Assembly: GCF_000003815.2 (NCBI RefSeq)
Contig: NC_049986.1
Span: forward strand, 11,635,354-11,699,353
DNA: 64,000 nucleotides
Origin: Branchiostoma floridae
Taxonomy: Eukaryota; Chordata; Leptocardii; Amphioxiformes; Branchiostomatidae
Reading direction: 5' to 3'
Positions 44,501-59,500 of this stretch are shown one piece after another. Numbering within the stretch: the stretch's first letter is position 1; every line of letters begins with the position of its first letter. Made by a program: the position numbers and the translations under genes. The notes under the pieces were generated by a model. The model saw only the letters and a list, made by a program, of their open reading frames with translations, searched no databases and was not told the DNA's origin.

Positions 44501-47500
44501 TATAGATATTACTAGTATTTTGATAGATAATAGTGCTGATGGGAAAAGATAATGGCTAGATATTTGCCATTGCCACAATAGGCAGAATTTCCTGAATTGC
44601 TTATCTAAAGGACTTCGCAACATGATATATGAAAATCAGAGTGTATTACATTCAAAAGATACTTGTCCCTTGACACTGACCGTTTTCATCTTCTTTCATT
44701 CTGTAGGAAAATCCTTTGACATCACATACGTCAGACTAAAGTTCCACACGAGTCGGCCGGAGAGTTTCGCCATCTACAAGCGGACGACGGAAGATGGGGA
44801 GTGGATCCCGTACCAGTACTACAGCGGGTCCTGTAGATCAACCTTCCAGAAAATCAACAGAGGAGTCATCACCAACAGAGACGAGACAGAAGCCATTTGT
44901 ACAGACGAGTTTAGTGATATCTCCCCTCTGACTGGTGGGAATGTGGCCTTTAGTACACTGGAGGGCAGACCAAGTGCCTACAACTTCGACAACAGCCTTA
45001 CCTTACAAGTAAGTGGCAGAGCTGATGTTATGTCTACTTTTTTAATCACATAAATGATGTTCAGATTAATAGTTTTGCAATGCATGGAAAACTAGTATAC
45101 TTGAACGATAATTCTACAAATTTGAATGGGGTTTGAAAATTCAATTAAATAGATGAATGTGAATCTGATGTTTCAAAAAAACTTAATCTGGGGGGTAAAA
45201 TATCATTTTTGAAATCTGTAACAATATGATTGACAAGCAAACAAAGTGAACATTCTTCTGAGAGAGTGTAGGCTACACTTTTTGTTCTACATATGTTCTC
45301 TAGGAGGTGCTTTTGACATGACTTGATCAAATTTTCAGTTGCCAAATGGATGCTGTTCCACAGACTCCACTAGGGGGCATCCTTGACACTTGCTGCCATG
45401 GATTATAGTACCAATGTTGTATGCTTCCCTGTTGTATATCATCATGCCAACCCCCCTCCCCTCCCCTGTAGGATTTTGTTACAGCAACAGACATCAGAGT
45501 AACGCTCAACAGGATCAACAGTTTTGGAGATGAAGTTTTCAGGGACCCCAAAGTTCTTAAGTCATACTACTATGCAATCTCCGATTTTGCTGTGGGCGGC
45601 AGGTTAGCAGGAATCAAAGATACTTTTTGCAGACACGGTCTATATGCATTGGGACTTTGCACCATTTGAAGTGTTGTAATCTCTTTTACAGAAAATTTTA
45701 TGGGCCAAATTTTAAAAAGTTCAGTACTTCGAAAAAAGTCATTTACTATGATGAGCATCAGTTAATATTGAGCACCATTACTTGAAGTCACAGAGCACTT
45801 TAAGACATTTGGAAAGCTATGATTCACAACAAACAGAGGATATTGAAGATCTGACTGATACTTCAGATGGTGTAAAGACACATGGCTAGTCTATGTAACC
45901 TCTCTAAGTGTGTCTTCACCTTACATGTGTCATTTTTTTTTATTATTATTTTGTTTATTTTTCTTTACCTGTGGGCGTTTTTAGGGATGGGTCACCGCTA
46001 CAGACATTCGCATCCGCTTAAGGCGGCTGAATACCTTCGGCGACGAAGTGTTCAGGGACCCGAAAGTCATGTCCTCATACTACTATGCCATCTCTGACTT
46101 TGCCGTAGGTGGAAGGTAGGCAGACACCTGCGAGCAGCTGTCATGCCCCTGAGTGATCACCTGCTTCACCTGCTATCCTGTTTTATTTCACAAACTCCTT
46201 TGGAGAAACATAGCTAGCTTGTCACACTTCCAACGTTATTGAATTTGATAACAAAATGTCAAAATCATTATTCATTTTGTAATATTGGCATGACTGATTT
46301 GATAGGGTTGACCTAAAAAGTGTTTTCAACCAGTGTTTTTAAGACACTGTCAAATAAGAAGGACTCTGAATGTACCCTAAAACAAGTGTTATGCCAATTA
46401 GAGGTACTTGTCCATGGACAGATAGCCCTTTCCTAAATGAATGTTTTATGTTAAAATTACATAAAACATAAACAACATTTGGGCAGACAAAATCTGTGTT
46501 CTTGATTAAATCAACAATCTTGGGTGGATGCAGAACCATCAGTTAGGCAGAATGTTGACCTCTGGTTAGGCAAAGGTTTCTGCCCTTCCCACAGGAAGCT
46601 AGCTTTGTGAACTCCATACCTGTCTGCACGTGTGCTCCTCATCTCACCCTTCTCTAACCCTGTGATTGTATGTGATTCATTATGTGATTCTTCATTAACT
46701 CACAACAAGATACATCATAATCATGTGTGAACCCCAATCATGGTGTATACCCTGCTGTTCATGGTGATGGTCAAACCAAGAGCATGAACTTTGACATCCT
46801 ACCAATGGCTCTGATGTTGCACGAATAGATACATTAGGCTTAACTGTTGTTATACATTTGGAGGTAAAAGTAAGAACGTTCTAGAAATTAAAAAAACACA
46901 GATAGACGCAGGTATAAGTTCAAGATACAGACACAACTAGAAAAGCCAACATTTTTGCAAAAATGCAGAATGTTTTCACTGTAGCTTTTTGTCAAGCTAC
47001 TCGCACACAATACATTGCTATGAAAAAATTGCCAAAATAAGTTTGTCATCGCAAACCTGTAATTGTACATATTAATACTGATATTTTAATATGTTGATGG
47101 ATTTCTAAGATCTGATTGATTTACAACAGTTCTAAGCTTTGATTGGTTCCTTACTAAAGAGGAAGAAAAAGAAAGAAAAAGAACACACAAGCAAAAACAA
47201 TGTTTTTCTCAATCAGGTATTCAAATAAAAACTGCCCAAAATATCTCCAAACCAGATTTGGAAAACATCTACAGATCAAGAGCTGAAAACAATGCGCAAA
47301 TGTAATGTTAACTGAAAAGGAGCTATGAATAATATCCAGAAAACAGATATACTATGACTTTCACAAGTCCTAAGAAATACACATCTACTTGCATAGTGTT
47401 TAATTCTGTCCCATGACAAAGTACATTGAAATGGGACATTCACTCTTGGCTGTAACTGACTAACTTGTTGCGAACACTCCCAGGTGTAAGTGTAACGGTC

Positions 47501-50500
47501 ATGCTGCGTCCTGCGAGGCCAACGTGAACACCGGTGGCGGCGGCGCACGGCTCATCTGCGTGTGTGAACACAACACGGCCGGCGTGGACTGTGACAGGTG
47601 TCTGCCCATGTTCAACGACAGACCGTGGGGAAGAGCGACCGCATCTGATTCTCATGAGTGTCAAGGTAAGCTTCTTAGTTTTCCCAGTTGTTGTAAGACT
47701 ATAACAGTATATGTTTACATAAGTTTGTATATGGAAATGTGGGATAAGGGTCACAAGACGAAAAAATAAAAAAATATGTTCTTCTAACAGTGTCATCTTA
47801 CTTTAAAGAATGAGCTGAAAGTCAGTTCAACAATCAGAATTTACAATGCTGTTTTCTTCCTTTACAGACCTAAATTTATTAAAACTCTGTTATTTTGTCC
47901 AACTTGGCAGTACTCATTTCACTTCGTATTTTACCAAAAACCTTTTATTGTCAACCTAGAAGGAATGTGAAAAAACAAGCCCCTTTTTAAGATTTTGCAT
48001 TGGGCCAATCCAAAGGCAACATTTTTTTCCATGCCCAAATAAGGATGTGTCTCATCACTGACTCCCAACAGGTAGCTTCATTATGAGTTGAACTGTAAAA
48101 TTGGCAGGAATATGGCTGAGTAGGTACCATGATTATAGAAGAAGCCTTTCTATCAATATTTATAATTCTGTATAAAGGCTACCACATCTTCGTGTGAAAG
48201 CTATTAATCTAAAACTAACTAGTGTGTTGTCATTTACTGTGTCTCATCTGTGAGTTATACATTCCTGATGAGTTTCATCTACCACTAGGCGTTGTGTTGA
48301 ATATATCAAATTGTATTAGACTATTACAGGTATTGTTAAAGATTAATTGTTCCACTCAGCCTGGCTTTCTGTATGCAAATAGTTCACACACTTCTAGGAC
48401 AATCAAATTGCCACTTTAAAAGTACTCCTGTGGAAAGGGAGGAAGCAACCCATATTCCACTTTAGACCCCAAAGGGTTAGAAATCTCACCCTTCCTAGTT
48501 ATTCATTTTGGCCAACTTGGTATATTGAGGGAGGTTTGACCCATTAGATCCTGCTGATAACTGCCAACATACCAAAGTAATGGTATACATTCAATGATGA
48601 AATTGCATGCTCTTGCATTCATAGCAGCATACCAAGCTAATGGTGTACATTCAATGATAAAATAGCATGCTTTTGCATCTGTAACATCTATAGCAGGAAA
48701 ATACAATTACTATAGAAATTCTGATATTGTAAATGAAATGAAGGAATTGCACTTGCCTTCAATAGGTGGTTACTGTAGCCAAAATAAGGCTGACCAAACT
48801 CTTGCAGAGGTTATAACTGTATAATGAGCTCAGCTGCCCCAGTAGATACCAAGTGGTGATTAAAGGGTCAGGTTTTAATCTGAACATCACCCAGACTGAC
48901 CTCCCCTTTTAGAAGGAAAGTAGTGAGTGTCAAAAGGTCTCCTACTCTGGGTAATTAGGTGCTGTCAGCAGAGCTCTTACAACTGGGGCTTGTTACAGCC
49001 ATGAAAAATGAGGGATAGTTTTTGGCCTGTACGTCTTTTTGTGTGTATGCTTATCCAGTGATGGAATGCAATACGATATTTTGTATGTGGTGTGGAAAGA
49101 CGCAAGGGTTAAGGTTGATTTTGGGCCTCCTGGTGGCCGACCTTGGTACTGCAGCAGGATTTATACATTTTCTTGGTTTATGGGAGACAATCCTCAGTGA
49201 TGAATTGTTTTACCCTCTCTATTTCACAAGCAGGTCTAGAGTTAGACAGGAGATGATTTTGTAGTTCGATATGAAGCTGATCAGACAAGACCTTCCAAAA
49301 AGACTCAGCAGACTTATGATTTATGAAAGGGCCATTGCTGTTACAGGCCATGCACCCTATGCACATTTTTTGAAAATCTATTATTTTTGCTGCAAAGGTC
49401 TGGAAGAAGCCTATTTCCCCAAGGAACCAACTGGAAAGATGGTGTATACCAAGGGCAACCTGTGTAAATGTAACTGATGAAAATCGTAATGGTGTTAGGC
49501 ATAGGTCTAACCCCTAAGTGAGAAGTATGGGCAAACTAATTGCACAGGAGATTTTCTGAGATGAAAAATGCAATTAAAAGGAAAGCAGCTGACTGCATGT
49601 TTGCAAATAAGAATGTTGTAACTTGTAGGGTATTGCTCTTCAGTGAGTAATTTGTGGCAGACAAACCATATGAGTCATCAGAATGAATGGCAATAGTGAT
49701 ACAAAGGAACTGGTATGCTTGCCATGGCTGCTATTTATTTAGCACAAAACCCATCGTGAAACAGAAACAAATATGTCTCATGAAGGAAGACAATTTGACC
49801 GGTTTCTTATTGTCAATTCCATCTTCTGCAGTGCCAGCATACAAGCATTTGTGATTAAACAAAAAGATCTTGTCCCAGAAGCCTGGTCATAATCTTTCTC
49901 TTGTGTAAATGCTAGATGGACCAAAAACTGGTTGATAGCAATACCAATATGGAACTATTTAAAGGGTCACAAAACACATCACATACACCAGCATACTCCT
50001 GTAAATCTTGGGATACACCAAGCTCACCAGATGTATTTGGTGGTATTTCACAGCTTCCCTGCAATTAGCACTAATGGCATGCTTACAAAAATGAGAAAGC
50101 TCTGTGGGAAGCTTGGTCATAGATTACATGAATCACTGTTGGAAGCAGTTCAATGGGATGTAAGGTAGTTAGCTATGGAAATTCTTTCTGCTTTATTTTT
50201 TCTACCAGATCCAAATGAAAATTATTAAATGACCACTATTCCTTTCCTTCCCATTGCAAAGTGTGCTTGTTAGATACATTGCAAATACCATATCAATGGC
50301 ATAACACTAATTAAACGGATTCCTAGAAACTGAACTTAAGAGAATAAGATAAAAAAAGAAGGAGGGAGAATCCTGCAGCTTACCTGTTTGTAGGAAGAAG
50401 TTCAAGTCCCTTCCCTTTGCCACCTCCATGTTGGATTTGTGATGATTCACCAAAGTTGGGTTCCTCTGGGACCAGTGTGCCTACAGAACAGGAAAGAGAC

Positions 50501-53500
50501 AGTGACTCACAGCCTCGCACACTGAGAACCTATTATTAACTGGACATTTGCAGGGCAAAATGCTTAGATAGTTAGAAGGAAACCCAACTGCACAATCTGT
50601 TACACACATGTTGCAGGTAATGAGGTTGCATGTGTTGTAAATGCGGTTTTCCTTAGGGTAACATAGTTTTTTCCATTGGAAGATGCCAGAATTCCATTTT
50701 TTTGGAGGCATAGACCTATCAGACTATAGCCAGAAGATATAATTTGTGCATGCCACAAAACATTCCCACTTGAGAGTCATAAATTTCTAAAGCCCCTTTG
50801 AACTTTCCCGTAATAGTTTATGGTTTCGAAGCAATATCACAATATGTGTCCCTCAGGTATTTGCATACATCCTTGCTCAGATTCAGCAGGTTATCCTGCA
50901 GGTTCAGTTGGGGATTACTCCCCATGCTGATGACCTGTTCCCCTAAACCCTTCCAGAAGAAGAATTGGATGGTCCCCTAATATGTATGCATGAGGAGATG
51001 TACCTGTTGTGTTGGCCTGCCTGTTTTACATACCTATGCATATCAGTGCAATCTAATGAATCATCCTCATTAGAAGCCATTCCTATGCTCTTAACACAAT
51101 TGAGGAAATGATGTTATCTTTGCCACACCCCAATATTCATCAGGTCTTGCTCTGAACCATTCCTCAAAAAAAATGATGTACTTATGATGTGTTATGATGC
51201 CTTGTAAAAGTGTGGAAAAGACATCTCAGCATGGCTTGAAGCTGAGCACAGTCCCTAAGATGCTAACTGTGTGGGGTCAAACCGCTTATCTCCCCCCTAA
51301 GCTCCCTTCCTGAAATTGCAACAATTTCTCAGTGTGCCCAGTGACAACTTGAACCAGTTGGGTGTTTGTCTGCTGCCCAGTTGGCATGTGCTATACTGAT
51401 GGGACCCAGCAGTGCCCTCCCACACCTTCCCTCCCCTGCTGATCACCATGTACTGTCCCTGAGAGGATCCCGCTATGAAGTTGGGTGAGAACTACAGGAC
51501 CAATTGAGCAGTGGTGTCTGCGGTTTGTGGATGAGTGGGTGCTGCAGCCCCTAGGCCTGCTTGGCAGTTCAAATGGTCCGCCCTGCCCAGAGCTGCATAG
51601 CTAATCAGCTGATCTAAGTGCCCCAGCCCAGTGCTAGGTGGTGATTAGGGTTGAGTGGAGCCGGGGGATTTCAACTGTGAACAACACACACACAACATGG
51701 CCCGTCCACGCACATCTGTAGGATTTTTGCTGCTTTCCTGGCTTGCCCTGGACTTGCTTGTTGCAGTGACGGCACGGTATTACTGGGATGGGACACAGTG
51801 GATCCGTGAGTGATTGTTTTGTCTGCCGTTTACGATATTTTCGGGGGGAGGTACCAGGTAATGACAATGCTGGGAACTGAACTGTCTGTAGGGTTACCGC
51901 TGCAGGGTGGGTGCACTGACAGCTAGTTTTACAGCTTGCCCATGAACGCTCTCAGGGTTTGGAACTGTAACAGAGAGATAAAGGATGACCTACAAACCGG
52001 GAGTCCAAGAGCTCTGTCAGAGTGCTGTAGATCTCCTGAGTTAATGTAGCAGCACATCTGGCCATTGTTAAACCCTTTGTGTGATACCCCAGGAGCTATC
52101 CAACTTGGCTGGACCTTTTCTTTCCTGTTCAGAAGGTTTCATGTGCAAATCTAGTGCAACTGTATCAGGGATAGGACTTCTGGATATATTTTACTATTCG
52201 TATTGACATCTTACTGATATTGGAGGTTGAAGATGTTGAAAATGCTCTCATCAAAGTCATCGTAAAGATTGTCAAGTAGGTATCATCCTTCCCTTGAGAC
52301 CAACAATTTCTCCTTTCCCTGCGAGAGTGTCAAATATCATCCGTTGTTCTGAATGAATGCGGAGAAGTGTGTGTTTTGTGCGACTTTTATTCAGAGAGTG
52401 TGCCGCAATTTCTAAAGCTTTGAAAGCAGATGGACTGACCTCCTTGGGTGGACATGCTTTTTTCCTGTTGTTTCTGTGTGGCCATGTGGACCCTCCCATG
52501 CTCTCCTTGCATACATGTATAATATATAGACAACCAAGAATGGGAGTCCCAAAGATTATTGTTAGTACCCAGGACCAAGGAACAACGTTGGCATGTTAGT
52601 ATAGGTTCATCAAATAGTAGCTGTTCTTCACTGAAAAAATACCTGAAACATTCTGATAAAATCCTTCTGTAATGACTTCTTTGCAGCTGGTTTTACAACA
52701 TAAAGCTTACATAAACATGAGGTGCATACCTGGTGTTATCTTTTTAGATTTATTAGATTACCATCTTTTCAGCATGCTTGATTAAAAGACATGTAGAAAA
52801 AAATATTTGAGAAAGATGTCTTAATTTTTATCATTGTTAACATTTCTGTCGTGATAATCTCAAATACTTAATTACATGGCAACCAATCACATCCGAAGAT
52901 AAAATCTCCCCTGATAGCCAGATATTCCGCCAAATTTCCTGTCTAGATTACCATTGTCCAATCAGATTGATGACTGGTTCCCAAGTTTACGATCCGCCCC
53001 AAAGAGAATTGGAAAAAGGTGGGAGGTCTAGTATAGTTGAAGATAAAAGTTCCACCTGACATTGAACAGACTTCCCTTCTCTTGATGAACTGTTCTCCAA
53101 ATTCCTCGTGCCCTGCTGATTATTGTGGTATCATTTGTACCAATATGTACAGTAGACAGGACAGTTGATAAATGAAGAATGGAGGTTACATGGCAGTCTG
53201 GATGTTGTAGGTCACCGGCAAGCTGTTTTCTTTGTCTTGTGTATCTGTTTGGTTGGTATCAACTACTTTTCAAACTTGACAGCTTTCAGGGAAAGACATT
53301 TTAAGTATACTATGATGAAAAGTGTGTTCGCTTTCTTATGATAAAATATTTGAGAAATTAATTCTGTAACTGTTTTTTTTTTTTTCGTTTAACCAACTAA
53401 CCAAAAGAATGAGCAGTGAAAAAATGTAACTATTGGTAGAGGTAAAAATGGTGTAGGATGTAGACATGTGTTGTTGTGGGAGAATGGGAAGTAGGTGTTG

Positions 53501-56500
53501 TCACAATGACATTCCGATGTGTCCTTAGAGGCACCTGTTTGGTATGTCCAGAGGAAACTCACCTTGTTGGGACAACAGAGGGAGAGGCCACATTCGGGAC
53601 AAAACTCTGTAATTTACAACACTCGTGGCCTGTAATCAACTAGGTTTCACCTTGTGTAGAGGGATATTTTCATACAGATTCTGAGAGATTCTGGTAATGA
53701 TGACGCTGGCAGCCTTACACCGGAAGACGGAACAGGTGTGGACAGAAAATGAGCAGGAACCGCAGAAATCCCTGTCGTGCCACTCGTGGTGTCGCTAACA
53801 AGCGGTTTCCCTGTGGAACTTGTACTGTAGCATGCCATGTGGCCTGTCTGCTGAATGCCAGCATCATCAGGAAGTTCTCATACCTCAAGCATTTACATAA
53901 ACCACTGGTGTCTGTGTCACCTTTCCTGAAGGTCAAAGATCACCTAAGCAAGTGTACGCAACCGAAAACTTTGCTACTTTCCAAAAACCAACAAGGCATG
54001 TAACACTACTGAAAGCCTTAGTGGCTGAAGAGAATACAAGGAATGCTTATTTCTTTAGGCTTACTCTGCATCTGTGAAGTGAACTTGTAATGTCTCCCAA
54101 GTGATGGTCGGGACCTTGGAGGCAGGGAAGTTAGCTCTCCTTTGGCCTCCTTCTAGTATTCCAGTAATGTCTAACACCTCTGACCCATGGATGCCCTCTT
54201 TGTATGTGTACCATAACAAAAATAGCCAGCACTGTACCGGAATGGACTAAGAAAGGATCTCAAACAAGACATATAGGCCGTAGTACCCAAAATAGATAGT
54301 GACTCTGTTACAGATTGTGGCATTATGTCTTTACAGTAGGTTTTACAAATGTTGTTTTCTGAACAAAAGCACTATGTTTTACTAGCTTGTCTCTAGCTGA
54401 CATTTTCCCTACTTTTGTATACTCCTAAGTCGGTTTCAGCACTACCGACTCAGATTCTTGTAAAGATCACAGTAACTTACTTAGTTCAGTGTCACTGCTG
54501 CTGACTTGTGGCCATTGTTGTCAAAAGCCCATGGCCTTTGATGTGGTAATGTAAAGCAGTTGTTGCATTGTGAAGGACTGGGGAGGCAGAAGTTAAGATA
54601 AGAGAACTTACAGCCTTGTACAACTCATGGCTTAAACCTCAACTTCTGAACCCCCAGGCATCTACGGAAACAGGGCAGGATTAAACTGGGCACCGTTTCC
54701 TATTCTGTGTGGAAATCCACCAGGATAATTGAGTGAAACAGTTTCCTTTAGCCCTCGGGACACACTCCTAGAAACTTACACAAAAGAACTGCCAGATTTG
54801 CACTTTAATACCACAAATACCCCGCAAATGTGAAAGGTAATCGTAGTTACCTTCTACTATATTGTGTAAACCTATGTGTTGCATCCTTGTACTTGCCCAG
54901 CAATATCATAAAAGCTAGACATAAATGATAAGATACTATCAATGAAAAAGATAAAACATATAATAGACAGCATCACCTGTTCCAAAGGAAGTAATGCTTT
55001 TTGAATCCCCCAAAATGTACACAACAATGAAAACCAGTAGAACGGGTCTGAAACATGAGAATGAAGAATTTTTTTCCATGATAGGTTGGCTGGTAGAGTG
55101 TCTTATGTGGGGAATGTGGGTACAGGAAGTGGTGTGTCTAGGAGGTGGGTTGTTCCCACCACCCACAGGTTCCCTACTCCTCCAGGTAACAGTACACCTT
55201 GAGCAGGGGGGTGGGAGGGGGAGGGCAGCACCAGCAGTTGACATCTGGTCTGGTCTGTGACCTAAGGGAAACTTGGGGGAGTCAAAACAAAATATTATAG
55301 CAGCAGTTTATGTAGGACAGGATATGCAGATGGTTTAGGGATGAAAGCAGGCAACCATGTGTACATAACCCAGAATTCTATGAGACAGAGAGATGAGTTA
55401 CAAAAGGACACAACAAATTTTGTATACAGTTTGTATACAGGCAACAAAATTCTTCCCAGAACCTCGGGTCACCACATCCACACAGTCTCTGAATGTTCTA
55501 GTAAAGATTCTGTCATTTTATTTTCAAGATATTGACCAGCTGTACCTTATCAACCCCGCCAGGGATATAACTACCTGATAACAGACCAAAGACATCATTA
55601 AACTGCTCATTACCTCCAGTAGTAAGACTTACTACAGTTGTTCACAGAGGTCGATCACATTTCTAACCTATGCCATATAACATTTGGTAAGGTGTAATGT
55701 TAAGACTTCCAGAGGACCTTATAATAGCCATATGCAGGGGTCCTGGACCTTTCCCACCAAGAAGTATTTAGACAAGCTGCCTGGCTTTCTAGAATTCCCT
55801 TCTCCTGTTACCAGGCTACAAATTAAATTTTCCTTGGATGTAAATTGTTGTCAGGAAGCTCTCAACAAGAAAAATGATCCTTTCAACCCTGATTAATTTG
55901 ATCTGGGACCTACAGTAGGGAATGAGGTGATCTCTGGGTGATCAGGGCATAGTCAAAGGTCAGCTGTGCATAATTGGTAGGAAAACCAGTGGATTTCACA
56001 CCTGGTAGATGTGAAATATAAAGCAAACGTCTGGTTGATAGCTCTTTGATACCTTGACTACATCAGTAGGGTTAGGAAAAGGATGAATTATCGTATGTCC
56101 TGTGTCATCTGGGGATAGGTCACTGAAATACACCTGTCAATTGGAAAAGAGATTTGAGTTCTTTCAAACCTTTTTTTTCTCATTTCAATCTATCATCGTT
56201 GGATCTCATCCCTTTTTAATATACTGCCATGATAGGTCCCCATAGACTCATTGTTATAAAATACCATTAAAAAGACTCGCAATTGTGATATATTCTTACA
56301 CATGTTACAGTAACCACTTCCTTCTATGTTGAATGGGTAATATTTAAATCATGGGCTTCCCAACAAAGAGAAGATATGTGTTTAGTCAACAAGTAAAGTA
56401 GGTTTGATGATGTATGTTTGTCCTCCCAGTGTTTTGGGACACAAGACCTGGTCTTAATGAAGTGGACAGGGTGACAATTCACTGTAATCTGAGGACATTA

Positions 56501-59500
56501 CTGAGAGTAATGCACCTCTCACAACTAATTATACCTGGTAGCTCTTAACATAGATAAGGACTTGGGCATGATGGACACTGTACACTGACATCTTCCAATT
56601 TGGTGTCACTGTTCAAATACACAACGCTGTCTCTGGGAAATGTATTTGCATTTATAAAAATTAATAAAAATTCCCTGACCTGGGAAATTTGTCCTTTGGA
56701 AAACACTTGACATTTCTGGGGTAAACGTTTGGTTAACATTCAGCCTGAGAATCACAAATTGCCAATTATCTGGTGTAGTGGTGCATTTCACCTTTCCTCT
56801 ATATACAATTTGCCATGCAGAGGCACACCACATCAGGGTGATCTGAGCCAGTGATCTTCGCTATGTGACCAACATCAAAAGAAGCTCCCCTGACTTCTAC
56901 TTCCTGTAACAGTGCCTATAACCTAGTTAGAGCAGTGGCAGGAGACCAAGTTCTGGGGCAGAAACCAGATTATTGACTGTTGTACCTCCTGGAATAGATT
57001 TTACACAGGCCTCTGCATAGTTAAACTGCAGTATTTATGTCTGAATGATTTGTTTTCCTTCCTAGGTTATGCTCAATCTGCTCGCAGTTAAATGTTACAG
57101 TGTCTTCACTAGAGATATTGTAACATTTGTGATCAAATTTTAATGAAAAGGCAAAGTTATGATCTTTTCATCTCCTTAACAGTCTGCACAATATAAAAGA
57201 TACGAAATTTTACCATGGACATAATTATTCGATATGTACTAGTTATAGCCTAGTAAATTAGACTATGCATGGCACACATTTATGATATAGCTGCACAAGA
57301 GAAAAAGAGAATGACATCAAAGTTCAGGAAAATAGGACTGCTGGGAGCAGCTGAATATTAGGTCATGTCTAGACACAAGACAGGGAAATTAAATCAACAA
57401 CCGTGAAATGCACCTGCCACATCTTCCCTTTACCACAGGGGGAAGGTTGGGTAATGGTCTAGCCCACTTCTGTATTTCTGCAGGTACTTTTTCCTATCTT
57501 GTTAAGACCAAAAGTCAGGCATAATCAGGGGGAAGGTTGTTCTGATGTCCCCAGACCTCTCCAGCCCTCAACTGCATATGGCATAATGGATTACATCTAC
57601 TCCTTTATTAAGTTACGCCTTTATGACACATCCCCCACTGCGCACATCACACACACATGGATTAAATTACTGTGGCAGGCACCGCAGAGTCCAATCTGAT
57701 TTGGGAAGGGGTCGCAGGCGCAGTCTTGTGTCTGTAACCGAATTAAACCCGGATGAGACGGAGCGTTTGTCACTAAAAGTCCCTGTCAATATTATTGAAT
57801 TGCTGACCCGCATGCAGCGGCAATCCGTCAAACTTTACAGTTCATGTTGGGGAGACTTGTCTTCATTTGGAACAGGGGGAGGGTGTAACTTACTGTAAGC
57901 ATGATGAATGCCTGCATGACCCTGGGGACCCATATGGCGCATTAGTTGATGGTGGTTTTAATCATAGCGCATAATGGTATGGCCGTATTATTAACCTGTT
58001 GCTGAATATTCCTGCAGCGGTGCATGAAAGACTTTTATAACTTGCTGTGGGTAATGGTTCCCTAAAGACAGAATTTCTCCTGCATTGTCACTTTCTGTAT
58101 GGTTCCTATTATTGCACCATTTTTGTTTGGCCATGAGCAAGAAACAAGTTCATTGCTGAGGGAGTACATATTCTGTTCACACATTCCCATGACAGAAGAA
58201 AACATAAAATAGGAGACCAGTCGTTGGGGTTCACCCTTGCATACTTGATTAAGATGCAGGCATTGCTATATGGCTACTGGCTTTCAACTACTAGTATCTG
58301 ACAGGGTCTCCTTATGAATTTAACATAGCAGTGTGTCCATTAAGTAGGCATGGTCAAGAATAGGGATGTCAAACCTGTAGGAATGCTAACCACAATCTTG
58401 AGAAACATGACACTTCAAGGTCTGTACATGGGGCATTGCTGGAATAAGCTCAGAGTAATGTAACAGTTTTGAAATATCATATGTGAGAAGAAAGGGGGTT
58501 GCTTCTACACAAAGTTCATTCTGTGTTATCTTTGCTATTTATCTGTTGTCTCTTCCAAGGTCATGCTCTGTGACTTAACTCTGCTTCAGAATGTCATGTG
58601 TATTCAGCTAAGACTTACCTCAACTACTTGACATTTAGAAGAAAGCCAGGCTGTTCAGAGTTCTAAATATGATATATATGCTATGGGTATGCTTTCATCA
58701 TCATGGTATTGCTCTACGCTAACACTTATTGTGAACTAGTTGTACTGGAAAGAAAATATTCCAATAAAAGTTTCCATCTGGACTTGCAGTGCCCTTAAGG
58801 TCACAAGGGCAGTGAATTCCAAATGCCAGGCATGTGCTAACATAACATAAAGGCAGCCATGCTCTTAGGTTCAAAGGACAGGATTCAAGGTGACTATGGT
58901 GCATTCAAGGGGCTTTCTGTCACTATGTCAGGGAAACATGCTTTTTCAGTAGAAAGCTTTCCTGTCAATTATTGAGCGACTTTTGAGCAACCAAAATAGG
59001 ATGTGTGTGACAATTAAATCTATATGATGTGTAATATAAAAGTATGATGTAAAAGGTAGCAAAACACACAAAATGTAAAATAAAGTTCTTATGTACAAAA
59101 TTCAATTTGTCAAATTTTTGGTTGTTCATTGGCAGCTGCCATGGAAAGGTGTTGCAATACTAATAGAATTATTTTATTGGAACAAAAGTACAAAACATAA
59201 TTTTTAGTATCATTTCACGCCAACGGTTGGGCACTGCATGTATCTCTGCTTCTATTTTTGCTTCCATCTAAGGGTGTGATGATAAGTACTTTCGACCTGT
59301 TTTCTGTCTTTCAACAGAATCCTTGGTTCCAACTTAAAACCTCCTAGAGGAGCACTGTTAGTAAACCAAGGTCAATTAAGAAGATTCCCCTCTGACTTGT
59401 CTTATCTTCCCTTCCAGCCTGCAACTGTAACAACCTGGCAGACAGCTGCGAGTTTGACTCGGACCTGTACAGACGGACAGGGCACGGCGGGCGCTGCATC

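Larger units (their letters stand above)
23534..44706 (+). other. Laminin gamma intron 1 (21.2 kb)
   Basis: A very long first intron. No internal exon, no other gene and none of the large repeat families of the GAL3ST region are recognised. Local features: a 20-bp palindrome with Myb-type halves (24641-24660), a homeodomain/TCF-type AT-rich cluster (36680-36915), a GC-rich block with a palindrome (42840-43260) and a 26-bp duplication with TGGTAATATGAACTTTCTTG at 43866-43912. Open frames of 60-143 codons on both strands look random. The length fits an intron rich in regulatory DNA, as is common for extracellular matrix genes. Confidence 0.75.
47666..59417 (+). other. Laminin gamma intron 4 (11.8 kb)
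   Basis: No exon or other gene recognised. It holds a 60-bp tandem duplication (48563-48685), one dispersed unit of the 150-bp repeat family (49022-49200) and a block of unusual composition at 57690-58060 that could be a conserved non-coding element. Confidence 0.7.
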
